Source of the DNA: UBA6168 sp031426435
Lineage (GTDB): Bacteria > Bacteroidota > Bacteroidia > Chitinophagales > Saprospiraceae
Direction of reading: 5' to 3'
Assembly (NCBI GenBank): GCA_031426435.1
Contig: JANPLH010000283.1
Location: forward strand, 1-18,845
DNA length: 18,845 nucleotides
Shown: positions 1 to 7,091 of the stretch, in pieces
Layout of the letters: each line of letters starts with the position of its first letter
How positions within the stretch are numbered: position 1 is the first letter of the stretch
Made by a program: the position numbers and the translations under genes
Notes under the pieces: generated by a model
Told to the model about the DNA's origin: nothing
The model's database searches: none
What the model saw: only the letters and a program-made list of their open reading frames with translations

Positions 1-1234
1 TGGTTATCTTTGGCGACCGTTGCCGCCTTTGACTTACATGGTGAAAATTCACGTTTACACAAATCTGTGGAAAGGGTCTTCCAAAACTTCCGCCTAAAGC
101 TTTTTGCCATTCAATCTCACCTGAACTGTTCATTTTTATGACCCATCCATCACCATATCCATGATTTCCAATTATATCACCATCATTTGAAACTGTAACT
201 CCTGTCGCAATATAACCACCGTCGTTAGTGATTTGTATTCCATATGCTGCATCTTGGGCACTTCCACCAAAACATTTTTGCCATTCAATTTCCCCTGTAT
301 TGTTCAATTTGGCCACCCAGAAATCGTCGTCACCATGACTTCCTGAAACATCGCCATTATTTGAATTGGTCTTGCCAGCCACAACACATCCTCCGTCGCT
401 TGTTAGTTGCATTGCATTTGCATAATCGTGAGAGCTTCCACCCAAACACTTTTGCCATATTATGCTTCCTGAAACATCAATTTTTACAACCCACATGTCT
501 TCTAACCCATGATTTCCTAAAGCATCACCATTATTGGACTTAGTAAAACCTGCAAGAATGTAATTTCCATCGCTTGTTCTTTTAAGTTTAACAACGCTCT
601 CATGTGAGCTTCCTCCTAATGACTTATCCCATTGAACAGCACCAGAAGAATCCAATTTTACTAACCAGATGTCAGACAGCCCTAGGTTATTTGATACATC
701 CCCATCTTCTGAAACTGTCCGGCCAGCTATTAGATAGCCTCCGTCAACACCTAATTGCACGGCGTATGCAACTTCAAAATCACTTCCTCCGAGAGTTCTT
801 TGCCACTCTATGTTACCTAACTCATCAAGTTTTAACACCCAATAATCATGATTACCATGATTATTGTTTACATCACCATCATTGGATAGTGTACCCCCAA
901 CAACTATGTATCCCCCGTCACTAGTTTGAAGTATAGACTCTGCATAATCTGATGTGCTACCACCATAAGTTTTTTGCCATTGCAAAATTCCATTTTCGTT
1001 GATTTTAAAAACCCATACGTTTTCACTTCCTATGCTACCGACTACATCACCATCAGTTGAGAGCGAACTCCCTGCAAATATATATCCTCCGCCAACTGTA
1101 GGTTCTAACTGACCATGGAACTCAGAATTACTTCCTCCATAGCATTTCTGCCACTCAATAAAATATTGGGCGTTGGAACTTATGCCAAAAAGAAACGACA
1201 AAGCAATTATAATTGTGGTTTTTACTGTTTTCAT
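1..1234 (-). CDS. Secreted protein of ~58-residue tandem repeats (3'-partial)
   Basis: About 411 codons are open from an ATG at 1234 to the window edge with no stop. The N-terminus (MKTVKTTIIIALSFLFGISSNAQ) reads as a Sec signal peptide. The mature part is six full copies of a ~58-residue unit plus the start of a seventh. Each unit begins WQK.(L/Y/F)GGS, has a central DGGYI..G, then S.DGDV and D.WV.K(L/I). This type is common in secreted, often T9SS-exported, Bacteroidota proteins and is likely beta-propeller-like (inference from family). No sorting domain is visible because the end is missing. After the seventh GGS (position 86) the last ~28 codons no longer fit the repeat, so a junction or assembly break is possible there. 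The gene is visibly more AT-rich than its neighbours. It has its own promoter and follows the lpdA terminator. Function is unknown. Confidence 0.85.
   Translation of the reverse strand, partial: MKTVKTTIIIALSFLFGISSNAQYFIEWQKCYGGSNSEFHGQLEPTVGGGYIFAGSSLSTDGDVVGSIGSENVWVFKINENGILQWQKTYGGSTSDYAESILQTSDGGYIVVGGTLSNDGDVNNNHGNHDYWVLKLDELGNIEWQRTLGGSDFEVAYAVQLGVDGGYLIAGRTVSEDGDVSNNLGLSDIWLVKLDSSGAVQWDKSLGGSSHESVVKLKRTSDGNYILAGFTKSNNGDALGNHGLEDMWVVKIDVSGSIIWQKCLGGSSHDYANAMQLTSDGGCVVAGKTNSNNGDVSGSHGDDDFWVAKLNNTGEIEWQKCFGGSAQDAAYGIQITNDGGYIATGVTVSNDGDIIGNHGYGDGWVIKMNSSGEIEWQKALGGSFGRPFPQICVNVNFHHVSQRRQRSPKIT
86..1165 (-). repeat. 174-bp tandem coding repeats
   Basis: Seven copies of a unit of about 174 bp (58 codons) are marked on the plus strand by the recurring TTTTGCCA-like string (antisense of WQK) near 105, 275, 450, 622, 796, 970 and 1143. 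The copies are diverged at DNA level but keep the same length and the same protein landmarks, so the array is old rather than newly amplified. Copy 7 stops matching after its GGS at position 86. Confidence 0.8.
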
Positions 1235-1289
1235 AGCTACCGTTTTTAAAGTTAGGCTTTTAAAATAGTTCTAAATTTATCTGCTAAGA

Positions 1290-1319
1290 CAAATATACCC
1301 CTTGATATAGAAAAAGCAA
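1290..1319 (-). promoter_or_regulatory. Bacteroidota-type promoter for the repeat-protein gene
   Basis: On the minus strand TTG (1319-1317), a 19-nt spacer and TATATTTG (1297-1290) match the Bacteroidota consensus of a TTG -33 element and a TAnnTTTG -7 element. The -7 element lies 55 nt before the ATG at 1234. The TTG sits inside the stem of the lpdA terminator. Confidence 0.65.
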
Positions 1320-1340
1320 TGCTTTCTTATGAAGCATTGC
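1311..1340 (-). terminator. Rho-independent terminator after lpdA
   Basis: Read on the minus strand, a perfect 9-bp stem (GCAATGCTT / AAGCATTGC, plus-strand arms 1316-1324 and 1332-1340) with a 7-nt loop is followed directly by TTTTT (1315-1311). It lies about 50 nt beyond the lpdA stop and separates lpdA from the next minus-strand gene. Confidence 0.75.
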
Positions 1341-1390
1341 CATTAAATTATGTTTTGGTAAGTTCCATTACCTATATTTTATAGTGCACA

Positions 1391-2794
1391 TCAAATATGC
1401 AACGCCCGATTCCCCGTCGCCATCAACGCCGCCTCCTTTATCGCCTCCGCATAGGTCGGGTGAGCGTGGCTCATTCGGGCACAGTCCTCGGCTGAGGCAC
1501 GGAATTCCATCAGCGTAACGCCATCCGCAATCAGGTCGGCAGCACGGGCACCGACGATGTGCATGCCGAGGATTTCGTCGGTGTCTTGGTGAGCGAGTAT
1601 TTTCACCATGCCCTCCGTATCGGTACTGGCACGGGCACGACCCAGCGCCTTCATCGGGAATTTGCCCACTTTGTATGGCACACCCGACGCTTTTAGCTGC
1701 TCCTCCGTTTGGCCGACACTGGCCACTTCTGGCCAGGTATAAACTACACCAGGGATGAGGTTGTAGTCAATATGCGGCTGCTGTCCAGCGATGGTTTCTG
1801 CGACGAAGACGCCCTCTTCCTCGGCCTTGTGGGCGAGCATGGCGCCTTGCACCACGTCGCCGATGGCGAAGATGCCCGGCACATTGGTTTGCAGGTGACC
1901 GTCCACGGCAATGCGGCCTTTCTCGTCTTTCAGAACGCCAACGTTTTCCAAACCTAAATTGTCAGTATAGGGCCTGCGGCCAATGGCCACGAGGCAGTAG
2001 TCGGCTTTGAGGGTAAATGTCTCCTCGCTATCCCGCTTCTGCAATTCCACGGTCACGCCCAATTTAGTAGCTTTCACGGTGTTCACCTTGTGGCCGAGGT
2101 GGAATTTAAAACCTAAGCCTTTCAGTGACCGCTGGAGTTCCTTGCTGCAATCGCCGTCCATGGTTGGGATGATGCGGTCCATGTATTCCACCACTTCGAT
2201 TTCGGTGCCGAGGCGGGCATAGACCGAACCCAGTTCCAGCCCGATGACGCCGCCGCCGATGACGACCATTCGCTTCGGCACATGGTCAATGTTCAGGGCT
2301 TCAGTGCTGGTGATGATGCGTTTTTTATCATAATTGAATGCCTCCGGCACAATGGGCTTCGAGCCAGTGGCGATGATGGCCTTGTCCGTTTCGATTTCTT
2401 CCGTGGTGCCATCGGTCTTTGCGATGCTGATTTTGTTGGCATTCATGAAGGAGCCATGCCCCTTGAAGACATCTATCTTGTTTTTCTTCATCAGAAAATC
2501 AATGCCCTTCGTGGTGGCATCCACGACCTCGTTCTTCCGCTTGACCATCTGCGGCATATTGACCTTTAGGCCGCTGACTCCGATGCCGTGCAGCTCGAAC
2601 TTGTGCTTGGCGTTGTGGTAGTGCTCGCTGCTGTCGAGCAGGGCCTTGGAAGGTATGCAGCCCACATTGAGGCAGGTGCCGCCGAGCACGCCGTAGCGCT
2701 CAATGATGGCGGTCTTGAGGCCCAATTGGGCACAACGTATGGCGGCCACATAGCCGCCGGGGCCGGAGCCGATAACGGTAACGTCGTATTTCAT
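1391..2794 (-). CDS. lpdA: Dihydrolipoyl dehydrogenase (E3)
   Basis: A 467-residue flavoprotein of full family length. It reoxidises the dihydrolipoyl groups of 2-oxoacid dehydrogenase complexes and of the glycine cleavage system with NAD+, in the cytosol. Visible features are the FAD-binding GSGPGG (9-14), the redox disulfide Cys41/Cys46 in GGTCLNVGCIPSK, the NAD-binding GGGVIGLELG, the second FAD motif AIGDVVQGAMLAHKA, and the C-terminal HAHPTYAEAIKEA with catalytic His445 and Glu450. I chose the ATG at 2794 (MKYDVTVIG), where family homology starts. The open frame reaches back to 2863 only because the upstream repeat array lacks stops. It lies downstream of ricT in the same direction and no other pyruvate dehydrogenase subunit is in the window. 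Identification is secure. Confidence 0.96.
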   Translation of the reverse strand: MKYDVTVIGSGPGGYVAAIRCAQLGLKTAIIERYGVLGGTCLNVGCIPSKALLDSSEHYHNAKHKFELHGIGVSGLKVNMPQMVKRKNEVVDATTKGIDFLMKKNKIDVFKGHGSFMNANKISIAKTDGTTEEIETDKAIIATGSKPIVPEAFNYDKKRIITSTEALNIDHVPKRMVVIGGGVIGLELGSVYARLGTEIEVVEYMDRIIPTMDGDCSKELQRSLKGLGFKFHLGHKVNTVKATKLGVTVELQKRDSEETFTLKADYCLVAIGRRPYTDNLGLENVGVLKDEKGRIAVDGHLQTNVPGIFAIGDVVQGAMLAHKAEEEGVFVAETIAGQQPHIDYNLIPGVVYTWPEVASVGQTEEQLKASGVPYKVGKFPMKALGRARASTDTEGMVKILAHQDTDEILGMHIVGARAADLIADGVTLMEFRASAEDCARMSHAHPTYAEAIKEAALMATGNRALHI

Positions 2795-2800
2795 TTTGAA

Positions 2801-2888
2801 GGATTGAAGGATTGAAGGATTGAGGGATTGAAGGCGCTTATGGAGAAAGCCTTGATTCAACAATCAAACAATCATAGCAATTTAACAA
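2801..2888. repeat. Palindromic array of 8-nt units (ricT-lpdA gap)
   Basis: The left arm has four contiguous units, GGATTGAA x2, GGATTGAG and GGATTGAA (2801-2832). A 19-nt centre (2833-2851) and TTGATTCAA follow. The right arm is in inverse orientation: CAATCAAA, CAATCATAG, CAATTTAA, CAATTATT (2861 to the ricT stop). The cores GATTG and CAATC are complementary, so the RNA can fold into many alternative registers. It fills most of the 94-bp gap. Confidence 0.7.
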
Positions 2889-4484
2889 TTATTCACCTCC
2901 GCCACTCGGTGGGTTGCCGCCGCCTGGCGGATTGCCACCACGCCCGCCGCCGCCACGTCCACCACGGCGGTTTTTCCCGCCACGGTTGCCACGGTTGCGA
3001 CCGCCACCGCCTTCACGGCGCTCGCCGCTTGGTGGTTGGCCGCCACCATCTTGGTTATTGGTCGGTGGGTCTTGGGGCGGCCTTGGTTCACGTGGTTGCC
3101 TTGGTTCCTGCGGCGGCCTTGGCGCTTGTGGTGACTTGGCCTGTTGCGTGCCATCACCTGCTGGGCGACTGTCGCCACGGTCACGGCCTCGGCCCCTGTC
3201 CCTGTCCCTGTCCCTGTTGCCGCCTTCTTTTTTCTCACCAGTTTGGCCGCCTTCGGCGTTGCCACCGGCGGCGGATTTGTTGCCTGTGGCCATGCCATCA
3301 GAGCGGGCATCACGAGGGCGTTCATCTCCACGCTCGCCGGGCTTCTTCTTTTTCTTTTTCTTCTTGCGGCGCTCGTCTGGTGGCAGTTCTACTACGTTGG
3401 TGAGGTCGCCAGGGTTGTATTCTGGTTCGTCGTCGTCCACGTTGGTCGTGTCAGTGACAATTGCAAGGGAAGCAAGGCTTTCGGGCAGTTCACCCCGCTT
3501 GACGGCGTCCCGCACGGAGCGCACCTGTGCCAATGCAAGTGCAAACAGCGCACCCCGGCCCCGGTCTTTTTCATAGCCGTAGTACATGAGGCCTTTGAAG
3601 ATGTCGGTCTTCACGAGCGTGGCCATGCCCTCCTTGGTCTTGAGCTTGTCAGCGTCGTCGGGGAAGCTGGAAAGTGCCTCCATGTACGTGTCCAATTCGT
3701 AGTTGAGGCAGCATTTGAGGCGGCCACATTGCCCAGAAAGCTTGGCCTGGTTGATGGCGAGGTTCTGGTATCGGGCGGCTGCCGTGCCCACGGTCTTGTA
3801 ACTGGTGAGCCAAGTGGAGCAACAAAGCTCCCGACCGCAAGGGCCGATGCCGCCCACACGGGATGCCTCCTGTCGGGCACCTATTTGCCGCATCTCGATT
3901 TTCACCTTGAAGTCCCGTGCGAACTGCCGGATGAGCTCCCGGAAGTCCACCCGGCCATCTGCGGTATAGTAGAACGTGGCTTTTTTGCCATCGCCCTGGT
4001 ACTCCACATCGCCGATTTTCATGTTCAGGTTGAGGGTACGTGTGATGGCACGGGCACGTATCATGGTCTCTTTTTCCAAATGTCGCACCTCGTCGAGCTT
4101 TTCGAGGTCTCGCTCGTTGGCCTTGCGGATAACCTTTGGGAAGTAGCCGTCCTGCGGCACCCGCTTTTTGCGCATCTGGAGGCGCACTAGCTCGCCAGAG
4201 AGCGAGACACGGCCTACGTCGCAGCCCGCTTGGGTATCCACCACCACCATGTCGCCCGTGGTGGCACGGGTATAGGGCTGGTTGAAGAAAAATGCTTTGC
4301 GTGAGCCGTTCTTAAAGCTCACTTCCACCACCTGGAAGGGGTCAACGTCCTCGATTTCCATTGTGGTGAGCCAGTCGAAAGTATTGAGGCGGTTGCAACT
4401 GCCGGAGGCGCAACTGCCCTTGCTTTGGCAGCCCGATGGGGCGCCTGCTTCTTTAGAACCTACTGAACATCCTGCGCATGCCAT
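2889..4484 (-). CDS. ricT: RicT/YaaT-like PSP1-domain protein with RGG-type tail
   Basis: 531 residues. The N-terminus is Cys-rich (MACAGCSVG; Cys 3, 6, 19, 25, 30), followed by NTFDWL and a PSP1 domain up to about residue 330 with GPCGRELCCSTWL and CGRLKCCLNYEL. This is the layout of the RicT subunit of Fe-S-containing Ric complexes. In Bacillus that complex acts with RNase Y in mRNA maturation; the role in Bacteroidota is less clear. From about residue 374 (a run of eight Lys) to the end there are some 155 residues of low complexity: RDRDRDRGR, PRPPQ/EPRQPREP stretches and a terminal RGG/GGNPP-rich segment, probably disordered and able to bind RNA (inference). I chose the ATG at 4484; the open frame extends to 4571 through an intergenic palindrome. 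It follows holB and precedes lpdA. Confidence 0.85.
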   Translation of the reverse strand: MACAGCSVGSKEAGAPSGCQSKGSCASGSCNRLNTFDWLTTMEIEDVDPFQVVEVSFKNGSRKAFFFNQPYTRATTGDMVVVDTQAGCDVGRVSLSGELVRLQMRKKRVPQDGYFPKVIRKANERDLEKLDEVRHLEKETMIRARAITRTLNLNMKIGDVEYQGDGKKATFYYTADGRVDFRELIRQFARDFKVKIEMRQIGARQEASRVGGIGPCGRELCCSTWLTSYKTVGTAAARYQNLAINQAKLSGQCGRLKCCLNYELDTYMEALSSFPDDADKLKTKEGMATLVKTDIFKGLMYYGYEKDRGRGALFALALAQVRSVRDAVKRGELPESLASLAIVTDTTNVDDDEPEYNPGDLTNVVELPPDERRKKKKKKKKPGERGDERPRDARSDGMATGNKSAAGGNAEGGQTGEKKEGGNRDRDRDRGRGRDRGDSRPAGDGTQQAKSPQAPRPPQEPRQPREPRPPQDPPTNNQDGGGQPPSGERREGGGGRNRGNRGGKNRRGGRGGGGRGGNPPGGGNPPSGGGE

Positions 4485-4514
4485 TCTTTCAGAGTTTGAG
4501 AGATGTGAGAGGGG

Positions 4515-4595
4515 GTGATCGGGTGAGAGAGTGAGCGGGTGAGCGGAGCATTTGAATTTCCCCACGCTCACCTGCTCACTCTCTCACCCGATCAC
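4515..4595. repeat. Near-perfect 31-bp palindrome made of 8-nt units (holB-ricT gap)
   Basis: Arms 4515-4545 and 4565-4595 are complementary at 30 of 31 positions with a 19-nt loop. Each arm is itself built from GTGAGNGG-like 8-nt units (GTGATCGG, GTGAGAGA, GTGAGCGG). The right arm reaches into the last codons and stop of holB. No T-run follows on the minus strand, so it is not a standard intrinsic terminator. It may work as a processing or stability hairpin between the two genes (inference). Confidence 0.8.
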
Positions 4596-5695
4596 GCTCT
4601 CAATATCTTATTAAGTTGAATGGAGGCATCCAAAAAAAGCAGCTTCTGGTTGGCGTTCCGTTCGATATGGAACGAGCAATCGTTGAAGAGCTTTGTGATG
4701 CGCTCGATTTGCCCAAACCCGATGATTTTGCTCAGGTTTTGGGCGGTTTTGAGTTCTTCCGGGAGCAGCCTCACTTGGTCGCTTCCGGTGGTTTTAAGGA
4801 GCATGTACTCCCGCATGAAGTGCAGGGCGTACTGCAAAAATTGCTTTTGGTTTTCACGGCCAAGGTCGGCAAAAGTTTCGGTCCAAGCGGCCATATCTAT
4901 GCCATTGCCTTGATAACATTTGCGAAGCCAGTCGAGGAACAGGTTTGAGTTGTCCTTTAGCGGCTGCGCCGCAATGTTCAGTGCCTCGTTGAAATCGCCT
5001 GCTGCCAAATGGGCAATGGAGCGGGCTTTTTCCGAAGGCAAGCCTTCCAAGCGTATCAAACCCTCTTCCACTTCCTCGTCGCCAAGGCGGTTGACCTTAA
5101 CGAGTTGGCAGCGGGAGAGGATGGTATTCAAAATCAGTTCCTGATTTTCAGCTACGAGGATAATCAGGGTGTCGTCGGGCGGCTCCTCGATGAGTTTCAA
5201 CAGGCGGTTGCCCTCTTTGCCGAGGTACTCCGGCAGCCATATCACCAGTATTTTGTAGCTGCCCTCGAAAGCTTTCAGGCTCAACTTTTTGATGATGCTG
5301 ACACACTCATCCTTGTTGATATTGCCCTGCTTGTTCTCTGCCCCGATGCGCTGGAGCCATTGGTTCACGTCCAAGTACGGATTTTCTGCAAATGCCTTCC
5401 GCCAATCGGCGATATGGTGGTCACTGATGATGTTGGCACCCACGGTCGGGAACGAGAAGTGCAGGTCGGGGTGTACGAGTTTTTCCACCTTGCTGCACTG
5501 GTTGCACTGCCCGCAGGCGTCGCCGTCCTGTTTGTTTTGGCAAAGCACGTACTGCGCAAACGCCACTGCCAAGGGCAAGTCGCCACTGCCCGGTGCGCCC
5601 AATAGAATCAGGGCGTGCGGGATGCGCTCGCTGTCCGCCATGCCCCGGAGGAGGGACTTGGGGGTGGTTTGGCCGATGACGGTGCGGAATTGCAT
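4592..5695 (-). CDS. holB: DNA polymerase III delta' subunit
   Basis: 367 residues. It is the stator subunit of the clamp loader that places the beta clamp on primed DNA. The N-terminus (MQFRTVIGQ) leads into a degenerate Walker A region GAPGSGDLPLA (33-43). The usual P-loop Lys is absent, as expected for non-ATP-binding delta'. Four candidate zinc Cys follow (52, 61, 64, 67; CGQCNQC), then HPDLHFSFP, an EEPPDDTLIIL stretch and the SRC motif (ILSRC). The start is the ATG at 5695, where homology begins; the frame is open to 5806 through the repeat array. Its last codons lie inside the downstream palindrome. It sits between the peroxidase gene and ricT on the same strand. Confidence 0.93.
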   Translation of the reverse strand: MQFRTVIGQTTPKSLLRGMADSERIPHALILLGAPGSGDLPLAVAFAQYVLCQNKQDGDACGQCNQCSKVEKLVHPDLHFSFPTVGANIISDHHIADWRKAFAENPYLDVNQWLQRIGAENKQGNINKDECVSIIKKLSLKAFEGSYKILVIWLPEYLGKEGNRLLKLIEEPPDDTLIILVAENQELILNTILSRCQLVKVNRLGDEEVEEGLIRLEGLPSEKARSIAHLAAGDFNEALNIAAQPLKDNSNLFLDWLRKCYQGNGIDMAAWTETFADLGRENQKQFLQYALHFMREYMLLKTTGSDQVRLLPEELKTAQNLSKIIGFGQIERITKLFNDCSFHIERNANQKLLFLDASIQLNKILRA

Positions 5696-5784
5696 GTTTG
5701 AGGTGTTTGCGGTGTTCGATGGGTTTGATTTGTTTGGTGCGCCGTGGCAACTCAAACTCGTCAAACTATTCAAACAACTCAAAC
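5696..5784. repeat. Palindromic array of 9-nt GTTTGANNN units (peroxidase-holB gap)
   Basis: Five 9-nt units run one way without a break: GTTTGAGGT, GTTTGCGGT, GTTCGATGG, GTTTGATTT, GTTTGGTGC (5696-5740). After an 8-nt centre (5741-5748), four run in the inverse orientation: AACTCAAAC, TCGTCAAAC, TATTCAAAC, AACTCAAAC (5749-5784). The core GTTTGA is kept while the remaining three bases vary. The array begins at the base next to the holB start codon and ends 2 bp from the peroxidase stop codon, filling the 91-bp gap. Confidence 0.8.
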
Positions 5785-5786
5785 CA

Positions 5787-6254
5787 TTATTGACTGAGCC
5801 ATTCAAGCATCATATCATCCAGGGGACTGGAAGCAGGTGGGAAAACATGGACGAGGCAGCCCTGTTCGTCAAGGGCATATTTTTGAAAATTCCAGGTTAC
5901 GGTGCTGTCTTGGACGCCATTCAGCGATTTTTGCGTAAGCCATTGGTAAACTGGGTGGGTGGTCACATCAATCTTCGCTGAAAGCGGAAAAGTGACGCCG
6001 TACCGCCGGGTGCAAAATGCTTGAATTTCGTGGTTCGACCCCGGCTCCTGCGCTCCAAAATTATTGGCAGGAAAGCCCACTATCGTTAATTTATCTCCAA
6101 ACTCCTCGTACAGTTCTTGCAGTTGCTGGTATTGCGGCGTTAGGCCACATTCCGAAGCAACATTGACGACCAAGATTTTTTTGCCCGCAAGGGCAGCAAA
6201 ATCTATCGTTCCCCCCTCTATTCCATCTACCTTGAATGAATGAATCGTGTTCAC
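5787..6254 (-). CDS. Glutathione peroxidase-family thiol peroxidase
   Basis: 155 residues, typical for bacterial GPx-like enzymes, which usually take electrons from thioredoxin and reduce hydrogen peroxide and lipid hydroperoxides. The catalytic tetrad is complete: Cys36 in NVASECGLTPQY, Gln69 in NNFGAQEPGS, and Trp121/Asn122 in WNFQKY. Cys81 in AFCTRRYGVTFPL is a candidate resolving Cys, so a 2-Cys mechanism is likely. The peroxidatic residue is an ordinary Cys codon, not Sec. The start is a GTG at 6254, the only reasonable start because an in-frame TAA lies at 6266-6264. No signal peptide is seen, so it is probably cytosolic. A TACCTTTG element 35 nt upstream suggests its own promoter. Confidence 0.93.
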   Translation of the reverse strand: MNTIHSFKVDGIEGGTIDFAALAGKKILVVNVASECGLTPQYQQLQELYEEFGDKLTIVGFPANNFGAQEPGSNHEIQAFCTRRYGVTFPLSAKIDVTTHPVYQWLTQKSLNGVQDSTVTWNFQKYALDEQGCLVHVFPPASSPLDDMMLEWLSQ

Positions 6255-6288
6255 AACTAATTTTTAACTGATAAAAATCAGTGACGGC

Positions 6289-6296
6289 CAAAGGTA
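6289..6296 (-). promoter_or_regulatory. -7 element (TACCTTTG) upstream of the peroxidase gene
   Basis: TACCTTTG on the minus strand (6296-6289) matches the TAnnTTTG consensus 34 nt before the GTG start. No clear TTG -33 element lies at the right spacing, because that region is the 7-nt repeat array. A small hairpin (ACTGAT / ATCAGT, 6267-6282) lies between this element and the start codon. Confidence 0.45.
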
Positions 6297-6300
6297 AGAA

Positions 6301-6348
6301 GGATTTCGGATTTCGGATTTCGGATTTCGGCACGAGAATCCGTAATCC
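6301..6348. repeat. Palindromic array of 7-nt units (response regulator-peroxidase gap)
   Basis: Four exact copies of GGATTTC (6301-6328) are followed by GGCACGA and then an inverted arm GAATCCG, TAATCC (6336-6348) that pairs with the GGATT..GGATT pattern. It ends 2 bp from the response regulator stop codon. It is the same kind of structure as in the next three gaps, with a 7-nt unit. Confidence 0.7.
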
Positions 6349-6350
6349 AT

Positions 6351-7091
6351 TCAAAGCTCCCGTTTCCACAACCGCCCCGCAATCAACGTATTGAAAATCG
6401 TATCCTGTAAAGTGCGGCTCACGGGGATTTGCTTGCCCTTGATGACGAGGTTGCTGCCGTCAATCAGTTCTATTTTTTCGAGCGAAACAAGGTAGGAGCG
6501 GTGCACCCGGAGGAACCGCTCTGGCGGCAGTTCTTTCTCTAACTGCTTGAGTGACAACAGGGTAAGGTAGCGCTTCTGCTCGGTGTGGATAAAAACATAG
6601 TCCTTTTCGCTCTCGAAATACAGCACGTCGGCAAGCTTGATTTTGATGAACTGGCCGTCGCTTTTGATGAAAAAAAACTCAGGCCCGGCGGCGGGAGGTG
6701 CTTCGGTTGGCTTGGCCAGGTTTTGCCGCTGCATCTCGAAATGTGATTGGGCCTTGTTGGCGGCTTTCAGAAATCGCTGGAACGAGATGGGCTTAACCAG
6801 ATAGTCCAGCGCATTGAGTTCAAAACCCTCGATGGCGTAGTCCCGGTAGGCCGTGGTGAAGATGACGGCGGGCGGGTTTTCGAGCGAGCGCATGAACTCG
6901 ATACCAGTGAGGTCGGGCATCTGAATGTCGAGGAAGAGGAGGTCAATCTTCTGGTGGTGCAGCACTTCGTTGGCTTCCACGGCGCTCTTGCAGGTGCCTT
7001 CCAGCGAGAGGAAGGGCGTCTGCTCCACGTACCCGGCGATGCCTTTCCGGGCAACGGGTTCATCGTCAACGACGAGGCATTTTATGGTCAT
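6351..7091 (-). CDS. LytTR-family response regulator
   Basis: 246 residues. The receiver domain (about 1-125) has the acidic pair Asp9/Asp10, the phosphoacceptor Asp55 in LLFLDIQMPDLTG, the FTTAY switch Thr and Lys100 in DYLVKPIS. A short linker leads to a LytTR DNA-binding domain (about 140-240) with FIKSDGQFIKIKL, YFESEKDYVFIHT, FLRVHRSYLVSL and IPVSRTLQD. It would bind DNA as the output of the kinase encoded just upstream. Its ATG overlaps the kinase stop by 4 nt (ATGA, 7088-7091), so the two are translationally coupled. The target genes are unknown; the nearest divergently transcribed gene is the caspase at 8288. Confidence 0.94.
   Translation of the reverse strand: MTIKCLVVDDEPVARKGIAGYVEQTPFLSLEGTCKSAVEANEVLHHQKIDLLFLDIQMPDLTGIEFMRSLENPPAVIFTTAYRDYAIEGFELNALDYLVKPISFQRFLKAANKAQSHFEMQRQNLAKPTEAPPAAGPEFFFIKSDGQFIKIKLADVLYFESEKDYVFIHTEQKRYLTLLSLKQLEKELPPERFLRVHRSYLVSLEKIELIDGSNLVIKGKQIPVSRTLQDTIFNTLIAGRLWKREL

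Noticed and set aside
244..924. Plus-strand frames of 99 and 106 codons near the left end
   Set aside because: They are antisense to the 58-residue repeat protein, and the His/Leu-rich products simply mirror the repeated DNA.
3144..4190. A 348-codon open frame on the plus strand opposite ricT
   Set aside because: It is the antisense shadow of a clear PSP1 protein. The product has no recognisable motif and is rich in low-complexity sequence from the reversed tail.
4484..4571. Longer N-termini for ricT, holB and lpdA
   Set aside because: The extra residues translate the intergenic repeat arrays and precede well-defined family starts (MACAGC, MQFRTVIG, MKYDVTVIG).
5696..5784. Possible CRISPR-like or iteron array
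   Set aside because: Units are only 9 nt, contiguous and inverted about a centre, with no spacers and no cas or replication initiator gene nearby.
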